From: Deltaproteobacteria bacterium
GTDB lineage: Bacteria > Myxococcota_A > UBA796 > UBA2385
Direction: 5' to 3'
DNA: 64,000 nt
Assembly (NCBI GenBank): GCA_018401435.1
Contig: JAGYJW010000002.1
Location: 62,001-126,000 of the forward strand
Positions 1 to 8,467 of this stretch are shown here, piece by piece. Under the pieces are notes generated by a model. That model was not told the DNA's origin and searched no databases. It saw only the letters and a program-made list of their open reading frames with translations. Positions within the stretch are counted from its first letter, which is position 1; each line of letters begins with the position of its first letter. The position numbers and the translations under genes are program-made.

Positions 1-226
1 GCTGCTGGGTCGAGAGGCTCAGGAGCAGGCCGTGCACGACGCTCCAGGCGCCGATGCCCAGGGCCGACAGGCCGATGAAGCGGGGCAGCAGGCGGGCGGC
101 AGCGGCGGGATCGGCGCAGGCCCGGTCGGCCTGGTCGCGGTCCCGCAGCAGCAGGTCAACCAGGCTCGGCTCGGGGAGGACCGGGGCAGCAGGCGGATGA
201 AGGGGGAGGTCGGTGGTGGTGGACAT
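1..226 (-). CDS. Membrane protein, N-terminal part only (runs off the left edge)
   Basis: The first 75 residues of a protein can be read from an ATG at 226. They form a proline-rich, soluble N-terminal stretch (MSTTTDLPLHPP at the start), followed from about residue 50 by a hydrophobic helix beginning FIGLSALGIGAWS. The start lies 11 bases downstream of the preceding minus-strand gene and is preceded by GGAGCCCCC, the same leader as that gene has, so the two are almost certainly co-transcribed. The layout (short cytosolic head, then membrane helices) resembles its neighbour, which hints at a pair of related integral membrane proteins. No family is recognised and the rest lies outside the window. 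Confidence 0.6.
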   Translation of the reverse strand, partial: MSTTTDLPLHPPAAPVLPEPSLVDLLLRDRDQADRACADPAAAARLLPRFIGLSALGIGAWSVVHGLLLSLSTQQ

Positions 227-237
227 GGGGGCTCCGT

Positions 238-837
238 TCAGGTCAGGTCGAAGAGTCCGAAGACGAAGAAGAGCTCGGCGCCCACGGCGCCCAGCAGGCC
301 CAGCCAGGCGACGTTGAGCCAGGAGGGCGCACCCAGGGCGCGCATCACCCGCAAGAAGACGTCGCTCATGCACAGCCCCACCCCCGCGAAGCTCAGCAAG
401 GAGATCACCAGGCGGGTGGCCGTGTGCGGCAGGCTCAGCTCGAAGAACCACAGCACCGGCACGCTGGCCAGCATCGCGAGGCCGCCGAAGCTGACGGTCA
501 CGAGGCTGCCCAGCAGCAGGGCGCGGGCCGACAGGGGCGAGCCCTTGAGGGTGCCCAGCACATAGAGGGCGGGCAGGGTGGTGGCCCACGCCCCCCCCGC
601 CGCCGCAGCCGCACCCAGGCCCGCCATCAGCATGGCGCCCGCACCCTGGTAGCCGTGCAAGGCGGCCCCATAGGCCGAGACCCCGAAGGCGGCGGTGGCC
701 GACAAGGCGCCAAAGAGGCGCAGATCCGAGAGGCTCAGCCCAAAGGCGACCGGCGCCTCGGCGGGGGCGGACCGGGCGTGGGCGGCGCTGAAGGCCTCGG
801 GCTCACGCAGGGCCTGAAAGACGAGGGAGAGGGACAT
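238..837 (-). CDS. Integral membrane protein of unknown function
   Basis: This 199-residue protein has a hydrophilic head of about 35 residues and then roughly five to six hydrophobic segments, including LFGALSATAAFGVSAYGAAL and LFFVFGLF at the C terminus. I chose the internal ATG at 837 because it follows a GGAGCCCCC leader identical to that of the next gene, while an upstream in-frame ATG adds only 11 unconvincing residues. It is followed after 11 bases by another membrane protein gene, so the two look like an operon. I do not recognise the family. The length and the absence of charged helices argue against a transporter. A subunit of a small membrane complex is possible but unproven. Confidence 0.7.
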   Translation of the reverse strand: MSLSLVFQALREPEAFSAAHARSAPAEAPVAFGLSLSDLRLFGALSATAAFGVSAYGAALHGYQGAGAMLMAGLGAAAAAGGAWATTLPALYVLGTLKGSPLSARALLLGSLVTVSFGGLAMLASVPVLWFFELSLPHTATRLVISLLSFAGVGLCMSDVFLRVMRALGAPSWLNVAWLGLLGAVGAELFFVFGLFDLT

Positions 838-1031
838 GGGGGCTCCGTCTGGAGGTGCACCCCAAGACAAAGCAAGGCCCGTGCCAGCCGCCCCTCGCAG
901 AGGATGGAGTCCAGGTCTTCATTTTCGGCGCGATGGCCGCCCACGGTCTGGGCAGGGCTGCCCACGCCGTGGACAGCGGCCCCGCCACCGGCCCCGAAGG
1001 CCCCCCTTCCCCTGTGGACCCGACAAGAAGA
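838..1031. other. Intergenic, no gene seen
   Basis: About 190 bases separate the start of the membrane-protein operon from the terminator of the RNA-binding protein gene. Both flanking genes are on the minus strand. The short reading frames here have no family signature. The segment presumably holds the promoter of the membrane-protein operon, but I cannot point to clear -35/-10 boxes. Confidence 0.4.
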
Positions 1032-1058
1032 AGGCCCGGCTGAGCACCAGCCGGGCCT
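1032..1058 (-). terminator. Rho-independent terminator of the RRM gene
   Basis: A perfect 10-bp inverted repeat, AGGCCCGGCT and AGCCGGGCCT with a 7-base loop, is followed on the minus strand by a T-rich run (TTCTTCTTGT). It lies about 38 bases past the stop of the RNA-binding protein gene, which is the right place and orientation for its terminator. Confidence 0.8.
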
Positions 1059-1095
1059 CCCCGTGTGTCCCCGCCGTCAGGCAGGGCAAAGACCC

Positions 1096-1919
1096 CTATT
1101 CGAAGCCGTCGAAGTCGTCGTCAAAGCGCCGGCGGCTGGGCTTGGGCTCTTTCTTCTTCTTGGGGGCTGCTGCGCGCTCGCGGCGCCGCTGGCGATCCTC
1201 GCCCCAGTCTTCAGTGGGGCTTCAGAGCCGCCGCCGCCGCCACCGCCGCCAAAGCGCCGGGGACCGCCGCCGCCGCCGCCACCCTGGTAGCCGCCGCCGC
1301 CGCCGCCACCCTGGTAGCCGCCGCCGCCGCCGCCGCCACCCTGGTAGCCGCCGCCGCCGCCGCCGCCCTGGTAGCCGCCGCCGCCGCCGCCGCCGCCACC
1401 CTGATAGCCACCGCCGCCGCCCCGTGGCGGGCCGCCGGAATTGAAGTCCGGACGCCGCGGGGGCCGTCGTTGAAGCCGCCACCGGGCCGGCTGGGGGCCG
1501 CCGCGGGACACCACCGACACGTCATCCTGCCGGGGCGGACCCCGGAAGTCGCCGCGGGGAGGGCCGCCCGGACGGGGGCCGCCAAAGCCGCCCCCACCAC
1601 CGCCGGGACCGCCGGGACCACCCGGGCCGCCCGGACGGGGGCCGCCAAAGCCACCCCCACCGCCGCCACCCTGGCGCTCCTGGGCAACGCTCACCCGGAT
1701 GCGCCGACCGGCCAGCTCCTGGCCATCCATCCGTTCGGCCGCAGTAGACGCATCTTCGGCGCGTTCAAAGGTGACGAAGCCGAAGCCCCGCGACCGACCC
1801 GTCTCGCGATCCCGCACCACCGCGGTCTCACGGATGGTGCCGAAGGATTCGAAAGCCCCCTGCAGGGCTTGCTCGTCAGCGCCCCAAGGGAGACCACCGA
1901 CGAACAGCTTGTTGCCCAT
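1096..1919 (-). CDS. RRM-type glycine-rich RNA-binding protein (frameshifted)
   Basis: Residues 1-85 form a single RNA recognition motif with RNP2 LFVGGL (5-10) and RNP1 RGFGFVTF (44-51). The rest is a long low-complexity tail of GGGGGYQ-type repeats. Bacterial RRM proteins of this shape bind single-stranded RNA and are often cold-induced. The uninterrupted frame runs past the real end. Near 1205-1215 the sense shifts frame and closes with an acidic/basic tail (EDWGEDRQRRRERAAAP, then FDDDFDGFE and TAG at 1098-1096). A second shift probably lies around 1450-1520, where the frame reading GGGFNDG fits better. The repeats are prone to indel errors, so I treat this as one intact gene with sequence problems. 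The ATG at 1919 starts directly at the RRM. Confidence 0.8.
1245..1430. repeat. Tandem Gly-rich coding repeats (GGGGGYQ units)
   Basis: Five near-identical units of 24-30 bases, each made of glycine codons followed by the complement of a tyrosine-glutamine pair (ccctggtagccg on the plus strand), encode the low-complexity tail of the RRM protein. Unit length varies because of differing numbers of gcc triplets, which suggests slippage. The spacing is far too short and the units too continuous for a CRISPR array. Confidence 0.85.
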
Positions 1920-2041
1920 TGTCTCGTCCGTTTTGTCTTTTTCCCAGGTCCTTGCCTGGACAGGAGTGTTCGCTCCGCCCACCTGTCGGACGGATCGAGG
2001 ATGACTATATGCCCGGCGCCTGAGATTGAAAACGCCCCTTC

Positions 2042-4283
2042 TCAGAATTCCCACTCCAGGTGGAGCGGTGAACGCGCAGACCGGTCGGCACCCGCATAGC
2101 CGATGGGGGTCGCGTCGCCTATGCCTGCCTGTCGAAGGGCCCGAATCAGCGCATCCACCTGCCCGGCCGGGACCCCCAACAGCAGCCCGCCTGCGGTCTG
2201 CGGATCAAAGGCCAGCTCCAGCAAGGCGGCCTCCTCTGGGCTGGCCGGCGGGCGGGCCAGCTCAATTCCTCGCAGCCCACGCCGATTCTGCTCGTGGAAG
2301 GTCGATCGTTCCCCCTGGCGCAACAAGGTGAGGGCGCCGGGCAAGGCGGGCAGCGCGCCCAGATTCAGGTGGAGGGGCAGCCCCGAGGCCCGAGACAGCT
2401 CAGCGGCGTGTCCAGCGAGGCCGAAGCCCGTCACGTCGGTGGCCGCCAGCACGCCTTGATCGCGGGCGATCGCCGCGGCCCGCCCATTTCCTTGGGTCAT
2501 CCCGGCGATCACCTGGGCGATCCAGGGCCCCGCGGCGCGCCCGGCCATATCGGCGTGCAGCAGCACCCCCGTCCCCAAAGGCCGGGTCAATACCAGCCGA
2601 TCACCCGGCTGAAGGCCGGCCTTGGTCATCAGCCGACCATCGTCGGGGCAGAAGCCGGTGATGGAGAGCCCCACCTCCAGGCGGGGTCCCACCGTGCTGT
2701 GGCCGCCGGCCAGGCTCACGCCTGCGGCGTCCAGCACCCCGCGAATGCCGCTGAGCACCTGGAAGAGCAGCTCTTCGGGATCGGCGTCTTCGGGCACCGA
2801 GACCAGCGCGAGGGCCAGCCGCGGCGCCACCCCCTTGGCCAGCAGATCCGACAGGGCGTTGTGTGCGGCCACCTGCCCGACCAGCCAGGGATCATCCAAG
2901 AAGGCGGGAAAGGCGTCGATGCTGGTCACCAGCAGCTCGCCGCCCCGACGCAAGGCCGCCACATCGTCGGGGCGCTCCAGGCCCAGCACCAGGTCGGGAT
3001 CGGGGCGGGCCCCCAGGCGCTGCAGCGCGCCGGCGAGCGGGTCCTGCCCCACCTTTGCGGCGCAGCCCCCACACACCATGGCCGACTCGTCCATGACGGG
3101 CATCTGGCGCCCATAGTCGGTGTCCGTCCCCCCCTCGGAATCCAGCACCTGGAAGCGGGCCATGAAGCGCCGGTCGATGCGATCCTTGAGCGCCATGACC
3201 CAGGCGCCGGACAGCGCAAAGCCGTTGCGCAGGCCCAGGGCCCGCCCGTCGCCCAGGTTGAGCAAGGTGAGGAAGTCGCGCTGGGGCTGGTAGTTCTCAA
3301 GCCGGCCCCCCGCCGCGGCCGCCTGCAGATTGGCCCACAGCACCGGACCTTCGCGCACGGCGAAGACGCCCGCCTTGGGGATCTGCGGCCAGCTGCGCAA
3401 GACCGCGCAGTCCCCCGCCGCAAAGAGCCCCGGGCAGCCCATCACCTGGAGGTCGTCGTCGATCTGCACGAAGCCGCGGTCGTCGCAGGGCAAGGGGGGC
3501 AGCTCGGGCAAGCCCCGGGCGAGCCAGGGGTGGGCGGCGGCCCCGGTCACCCAGGGCACGAGATCGGCGGCGATGGCCCGCCCATCGTCCAGAACCAGCC
3601 CGTCGGCAGTCAAGGCGGCCACACGCTCACCCAGGCGCATCTGGATGCCCCGCTCGGCCGCGAGGGCGGCGAGGCCCGCTGGGCGCGCGGCCCCTGGCCC
3701 GGCAGCGGGCTGGGGCTGGCCCCAAGAGCAGCACCTGGGGCGGCCGTGCCAAGGCGACCGCCAGCCGCTGCTGCAGGCAGAAGGCCACCTCGACCCCCGC
3801 CGCCCCAGCCCCCACCACCGCCACCCGGGCCGGTCGGTCCAGCGGGCGCAGGCGGTCGATGGACGCAGAGAGCTGGCGGACAAAGCGGGCGATCGGCCGG
3901 GTGGGCAAGGCGTGCTGCCGCACCCCGGGCAGGTCCAGGCCCGCCACCGTGGCCCCCACATTCAAGGAGCAGAGGTCATAGGGCAGGGGAGGGCGCCCTT
4001 CGAGGTGCACGCGGCGCCCCATCGGATCGACGGCCACCGCCCGGGCCATCACCACCCGGCAGCCGGCGCGGCGCGCCAGGGGCCGCACGTCGATCTCGAC
4101 CTCGTGGGGCGCATATTGGCCCGCGACCAGGCCGGGCACCATGCCCGAGTAGACCGCCACCGGACGGTCCAGCACCACCGTCACGGAAAAGCCCGGCAGC
4201 GGCCGCATGGCCAGCATCCGCAGCACCTGGACGTGACTGTGGCCTCCGCCCACCAGGATCAGCTCGCGTCGGGTCTCTGGCAT
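2042..4283 (-). CDS. selD: FAD/NAD(P) oxidoreductase fused to selenide, water dikinase (SelD)
   Basis: The N-terminal half is a pyridine-nucleotide-disulfide oxidoreductase with the FAD-binding motif GGGHSHVQVL near residue 12 and an NAD motif VVGAGAAGVE. A second FAD motif, GLFAAGDCA, follows. The C-terminal half is SelD, which makes selenophosphate from selenide and ATP. It carries the catalytic Cys/Lys motif CGGCAAKVG, TSIDAFPAF, GGHSTVG and the closing DPQTAGGLL motif. Such fusions are known in cyanobacteria and other bacteria. The frame changes around 3690-3730, between the two Rossmann motifs; the protein signature continues without loss, so an indel error is likely. The ATG at 4283 follows a GGAGG-like leader. 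No other selenocysteine genes are visible in the window. Confidence 0.88.
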
Positions 4284-4332
4284 GGGGCCTCCTATCGAAA
4301 CCGGCGGCCGGGCGGCGGGCTAACCTGGACCC

Positions 4333-5355
4333 ATGATCCCCCTCGCCCTGCTGGGCGCCGCCGCCTTGGCCGCGCCCGCCCCAGAACCGCCCCCGGGCCT
4401 GCAGCCGATCCCCCTCCAAGATGTGCTGGTGGGGCCCATTCCCAAAGAGATGGCCGGCTGCACCGCCGCCATGGGATCGGTGGGCTCCACCCTCAGCCGC
4501 TGGCTGGGCTGCGGCGAACGCACGGTCACCCTGCTGGGCACGCCCCCGCTGCTGGGCGCCGATGTGGTGGCCCTGATGGGGGAGCTGCCCCAGTCCTTGA
4601 GCCGCCGGCAACAAGTGCCCGTGGCGGCCTCTCCGGTTCAGCTCCACCATGACGGCCGAGAGCTTGCCGCCCAATCCCTGCACGAGGGGGTCGGGGGCGC
4701 GGCGGTGGGCCTGGCCGTGGCCTGGCCGGACGGCATCCTGCAGGAGGTCGGGCTCTGCCTTTCTGAAGACACGGAATGGTGCAAGACCGTCTTCTCCGCG
4801 CTGCTGTCTCCGGCCCGCGAAGGCGCGCAGCCAGACCCCTTTGTCGAGCAGAAGTTGGACCTGCTCCTGGAGCCCGCGCCGCCGGGCAGCGTCGCGGCCC
4901 AGCGCATCCTGCAGCCGGTGGCCACCCCCGAGGGCGGTCGTATGGTGGGCTGCCACCGCTATGTGGGGATGGACGACGCCCAGGTGGAACGGTTGGACTG
5001 CACCCAGGGCCGGCTGGTGGCCGAGCCCCTGCCCGCTGGCTTCGACATCGAGCGCGCCCGCAGCCACCTGCTGCCCTACCTGTCGCTGGAGGGGGTGAAG
5101 ATGCAGGCCGCGGGCCCGCCGATCGCCCAGCAGATCGCCGGGCAGCCCCTGCTGGTGGCCCCGATCGAAGGGGGCGGGCTGCGCGGCTTCGTCCTGGTGG
5201 ACCCCACCAGCAAGTCGCCGCGCGCCGTCGGCTGCCTGGACCGCGCGCCGGGCATCGAGCGCACGCCCTGGTGCGCGGTCGCCGTCGAGAGCCTGTGGGG
5301 GCCGGCCGCCGGGGATGTGCCGCTGGGGCGCCCCCCCGACCCGCCCAAGCCCTGA
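4333..5355 (+). CDS. Secreted protein of unknown function
   Basis: This 340-residue protein begins with a short signal peptide (MIPLALLGAAALAAPA) and has no other membrane helix. It contains about ten cysteines, mostly in GC or CL contexts (MAGCTAAMG, LGCGERTV, VGCHRYVG), suggesting disulfides in the periplasm or outside. The halves look weakly repetitive, each with a hydrophobic-PL-Q pattern, but I do not recognise a family. It is divergent from the selD fusion (49 bases away) and ends only 6 bases before the convergent phospholipase gene, so it is likely a single-gene transcript. Confidence 0.7.
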   Translation: MIPLALLGAAALAAPAPEPPPGLQPIPLQDVLVGPIPKEMAGCTAAMGSVGSTLSRWLGCGERTVTLLGTPPLLGADVVALMGELPQSLSRRQQVPVAASPVQLHHDGRELAAQSLHEGVGGAAVGLAVAWPDGILQEVGLCLSEDTEWCKTVFSALLSPAREGAQPDPFVEQKLDLLLEPAPPGSVAAQRILQPVATPEGGRMVGCHRYVGMDDAQVERLDCTQGRLVAEPLPAGFDIERARSHLLPYLSLEGVKMQAAGPPIAQQIAGQPLLVAPIEGGGLRGFVLVDPTSKSPRAVGCLDRAPGIERTPWCAVAVESLWGPAAGDVPLGRPPDPPKP

Positions 5356-5361
5356 CTGAAA

Positions 5362-6408
5362 TCAATAGACCGGAAGGTCCTCAATCTGGGCCGCGGTGCA
5401 GGCGGACGGGGCATGCAGCGGGTTGCAGCGGGCCGGCTGGCCCCCCGGAATCGCCGAGAACCAGTCGCCGCGCCCATCGTCCACCGGCGCCGGGCGGTCG
5501 CTGCTCAAGAAGTGGGCCCCCGCCGCCAGCGACGCCGCAAGGTGGGCCTCGGCCTCTTCCTGGCTGTGCTCCGGCCCATCCCGCAGGTTGCTGGTCACCA
5601 CGAAGCCGGCGGCCACCCGCGCGGCCACCTCCTCGGCGTTGCCCGCAGCATCGTTGATCTTGAAGAGGGCGGCGAAGGGATCGGCGTCGGTGTCGGCGTC
5701 CACGAAGAGCAGCCGCCCGGCCAGCACATCGGAGCCCGCGAGGTAGGCCGCCCGGTGGTTGCCGCTGTCGAGCATGGCGAAGATGAAGCGCCCGCGCAGC
5801 TCCCCCAAGGTGGGCCAGCCCCCCTCGGCCAGGGCCTGGGGCAAGGTGCTCGCATCCCCCCGAAGCCCATCGGGCGTAAGGATGCGCCCCCGGGGGATCA
5901 CGCTGACAATGGCGTCCTCCAACTCATCGTGGCGGTCGACAAAGGAGATGTAGTGCTCGGTGGCGGAGTCCAGATCCTCGTCCTTGGGCTCCATCCAGAC
6001 CATCAGGGGCAGGTGCCAGGGGTTGGCGTCGCTCCAGGCCTTCAGCGCCCCCAAGCAGTCGGTGAGCTGCAAGCAGGTCGTCTCTTCGTCGATGACCGGC
6101 AGGTGAAAGACCTGGAAGCCCAGCGAGTCGTGCAGGTGGATGTCCAGCTCGAACTGCCGGACCCCCTGGTCGGCCAGCTGCACCTCCAGCGGCGCGTGGC
6201 TGTAGGCGTGGCTGGGGTGCACCACCGCGTCGGGCTGCACATGGCTGCTGTTGTGGGTGCCCAGGGCCTGCACATCGGACAGGGTCAGCTGGTCATCCAG
6301 GCTGTAGGGGCTGGGCCCCGGGTCGAAGGCCGCGCTGTCGCCTGGGGCGCCGCTGTCGCCCTTGCCCGTGCAGGCGGCCAGGGTGCTCAGGATCAAGTGC
6401 AGGCGCAT
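5362..6408 (-). CDS. Calcium-dependent PI-PLC-like lipoprotein
   Basis: The 348-residue product starts with a lipoprotein signal whose lipobox is LAAC, followed by a short GKGDSGAPGDSA linker, so it is probably anchored in the outer membrane. The body matches the PI-PLC-C1 family (Ca2+-dependent phosphoinositide phospholipase C). It has GTHNSSH with the catalytic His, QFELDIHLHD with acidic metal ligands, FHLPVIDEETTC and VWMEPKDED. A cysteine pair sits near the C terminus. The natural substrate of bacterial members is mostly unknown; cleavage of a phosphodiester lipid headgroup is expected. The start chosen at 6408 is the one that gives the lipobox; longer in-frame starts have no sense. The gene faces the secreted protein gene tail to tail. 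Confidence 0.8.
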   Translation of the reverse strand: MRLHLILSTLAACTGKGDSGAPGDSAAFDPGPSPYSLDDQLTLSDVQALGTHNSSHVQPDAVVHPSHAYSHAPLEVQLADQGVRQFELDIHLHDSLGFQVFHLPVIDEETTCLQLTDCLGALKAWSDANPWHLPLMVWMEPKDEDLDSATEHYISFVDRHDELEDAIVSVIPRGRILTPDGLRGDASTLPQALAEGGWPTLGELRGRFIFAMLDSGNHRAAYLAGSDVLAGRLLFVDADTDADPFAALFKINDAAGNAEEVAARVAAGFVVTSNLRDGPEHSQEEAEAHLAASLAAGAHFLSSDRPAPVDDGRGDWFSAIPGGQPARCNPLHAPSACTAAQIEDLPVY

Positions 6409-6673
6409 CGCTTCACTCCTGTCCGGGTTGCGGGCTGGCCGCCAGGCGTCGGTGCTGCCGGCCCCTGGCCTGGCGCCCAGGCGGCCCGGCCCGCCTGCCC
6501 AGCGGGGCCTGCGTAGACTGGGTGGGCATCGACCCAAAGTCCAGGCGCAAGGCTTCTTCTTCGCGGGTTGAGCACCTCCTCTCGCCGATGGGGACGAGGC
6601 CGAAGGAGCCGGGCACACGGTAGGCGCGGACAGTCATCGCCAACAGCCTAGCCCAGCGCGTTAGGGCGGCGCC
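6409..6673. other. Divergent promoter region, no gene seen
   Basis: This 265-base gap separates the start of the minus-strand phospholipase gene from the plus-strand prenyltransferase-repeat gene, so it should contain two back-to-back promoters. I see no conserved protein reading and no clear operator. Confidence 0.4.
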
Positions 6674-7484
6674 ATGTCCCCCCCCCTCAACGACGCCCTG
6701 GACGCCGCGATCTTCCGGGCGCAGGCCTGGATGGCCCCAGGCGGCCAACACCGATGGCTCTGGGGCTACCGGCCGGGTCAGCGCAGCTGCGGCGAGCCAC
6801 CTGCTGGCAGCCGCAGCGGGGCTAGCCCCGGCCTTGGATTGGCTGGGCTCGGCCGACCTGGGTTGGACCCGGCTGATGCTGCCCGCCTGCCTCTCTGCAC
6901 AAATGAAGGACCACCCCCTGGTGAGGGATACGTTGGTGCACATCCTCGGCCACCGGGGCACCGGCGGCGAGACGGCGGGCAGCTTTGATGGGGATCTGCC
7001 GGGTTGGCCCTGGGTGGAGGGCACCTTCTCTTGGGTGGAGCCCACCGCCTGGGCCCTGCTGAGCCTGCGGCGATGCTGGCTGCCCGGCACCCAAGCCGCC
7101 ATCGAGGGTGCAGAGGCCCTGCTGTCGACCGCCAATGCAGCGACAGCGGCTGGAATGCCGGCACCCCGACATCCTGGGCCAGCCGCTCTTTGGTTATGCC
7201 TACCTGACGGGGCTGGTGCTGACGGCCCTGCCGCCGGGCCACGCGAGCGTCGCAGCCGGCATGGCCTTCCTGGCCGCGGGCAGCGAGGGACCGAGCCCCC
7301 TCAACCTCGCCTGGACCACCCTGGCCCTGGCCGCCCACGGCGGCGATGCCCTGCCCAGCGCACGGGCCCTGGCCGCCCGGGCCGATGGGGACGGCAGCTA
7401 CTCGGGCGCAGCGACCGCACCGCCCTGGCGCTCTGCGCCCCACGCCGCCGTGGGGCGTGGGCCCCCTTGGGGAGGGGGCCATGA
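6674..7484 (+). CDS. Prenyltransferase/squalene-oxidase repeat protein (frameshifted)
   Basis: Pieces of the terpene-cyclase/prenyltransferase alpha-alpha repeat are visible: WLWGYRPGQRSCGEP, then FSWVEPTAWALLSLRR, then SDSGWNAGTPDILGQP, SPLNLAWTTLALAAHG and DGDGSYSG. The (D/G)xGW and EPTAxALLAL signatures are typical of the family, although the repeats alone do not make a catalytic cyclase. The sense jumps frame near 6805, near 7130 and near 7405. The last frame ends in a TGA that overlaps the ATG of the DUF362 gene. That operonic overlap suggests the gene is functional and the jumps are indel errors. A polyprenyl-type substrate would fit the neighbouring DUF362 protein, but this is inference. 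Confidence 0.6.
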
Positions 7485-8467
7485 CCGCACCCCGGTCAGC
7501 CGGCGGCGGCTGCTGCTGGGTGCGGCGGGCGGCCTCGCGGCCGCGTCGGTGGGCAGACGCGGTGGCAGTGCAAGCCCAGCGCCTTCTCGCCCAACCCAAG
7601 TCCCGCGTATCGGTCTTGAACGCCCGCTACGACAGCGATCTGGTGGATCTGCTCATCCGGGGGCTGCGCGAATACCCCGATACGCTGCGCCGGGCGCGGG
7701 GCGGCTTGGTGGTGCTGAAGCCCAACCTGGTGGAGGCGGCCCCCGGGCGCCCCATCAACACCGACCCCCGGGTGGTGGTGGCCGCCATCGAGGCCTTCCG
7801 GCACCATGGCGCCCGGGAGGTGGTGGTGGCCGAAGGCCCCGGCCACCACCGCGACACCGAGCTGATCCTGGACATGACCGGCCTGGGAGAGCTGCTGCGC
7901 CAGGTGCGGGCCCCCTTCGTGGACCTCAACATCGACGAGACGGCCGAGGTCGCCCTGAAGCGCAACTTTACGGGCTTCGGGCGCCTGCAGCTGCCCCAGA
8001 CGGTGCTGGGCGCCGACCTGCTGGTGAGCGTCGCCAAGATGAAGACCCACCACTGGGTGGGCGCCACGCTCTGCATGAAGAACCTCTTTGGCACCTTGCC
8101 GGGTGCAATCTATGGCTGGCCCAAGAACCCCTTGCACCATGCGGGCCTGGACCGCAGCATCCTCGATCTGTGGCTGGCCACGCGGCCCGGCTTCGGCATC
8201 GTGGACGGCATCGTGGGCATGCAGGGGGACGGGCCCATCCTGGGGGCGCCCGTGGCCGCCGGCTGCCTGATCCTGGGCGAGCAGCTCCCCGCCGTGGACG
8301 CCACTGCAGCGCGCCAGATGGGCCTGGCGCCCGAGCGCCTGAGCTACCTGGCCATCGCCGCCCGGCTGGGCGGCAGCATCTCGGAGTGGCGCATCGAGAA
8401 TGTGGGCGATCATCCTGGGGTCACCCCTTTTGAGCTGCTCCCCCAGTTCGCCCACCTGCGCCCATGA
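7481..8467 (+). CDS. DUF362 domain protein, probable Tat substrate
   Basis: From about residue 45 the protein matches DUF362: VVLKPNLVEAAPG, a Gly/His-rich AEGPGHHRDTE loop, VSVAKMKTHHWVG, TLCMKNLFGTLPG and VDGIVGMQGDGP. The family is often linked to iron-sulfur or flavin chemistry but its reaction is not established. The first residues are out of frame with the rest. In the adjacent frame a twin-arginine signal is clear (SRRRLLLGAAGGLAAAS), so the real protein is probably exported by Tat and the sequence has indels between 7490 and 7560. It overlaps the upstream gene by ATGA, and its stop overlaps the ATG of the next gene (8464), so the three form a tight operon. Confidence 0.78.
   Translation: MTAPRSAGGGCCWVRRAASRPRRWADAVAVQAQRLLAQPKSRVSVLNARYDSDLVDLLIRGLREYPDTLRRARGGLVVLKPNLVEAAPGRPINTDPRVVVAAIEAFRHHGAREVVVAEGPGHHRDTELILDMTGLGELLRQVRAPFVDLNIDETAEVALKRNFTGFGRLQLPQTVLGADLLVSVAKMKTHHWVGATLCMKNLFGTLPGAIYGWPKNPLHHAGLDRSILDLWLATRPGFGIVDGIVGMQGDGPILGAPVAAGCLILGEQLPAVDATAARQMGLAPERLSYLAIAARLGGSISEWRIENVGDHPGVTPFELLPQFAHLRP

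Noticed and set aside
1200..1230. UGA in the RRM gene as a selenocysteine codon
   Set aside because: The stop lies where two reading frames meet, and the tail is better explained by an indel. No Sec insertion element is seen and RRM proteins are not selenoproteins.
1245..1430. Possible CRISPR array in GC repeats
   Set aside because: The units are only 24-30 bases, continuous without unique spacers, and translate as a Gly-rich tail of an RRM protein.
2294..4336. Very long plus-strand reading frame (680 codons) opposite the selD fusion
   Set aside because: It is an antisense shadow in a high-GC region. The minus strand carries clear SelD and oxidoreductase motifs, while the plus frame is rich in Gly, Pro, Gln and His and matches no family.
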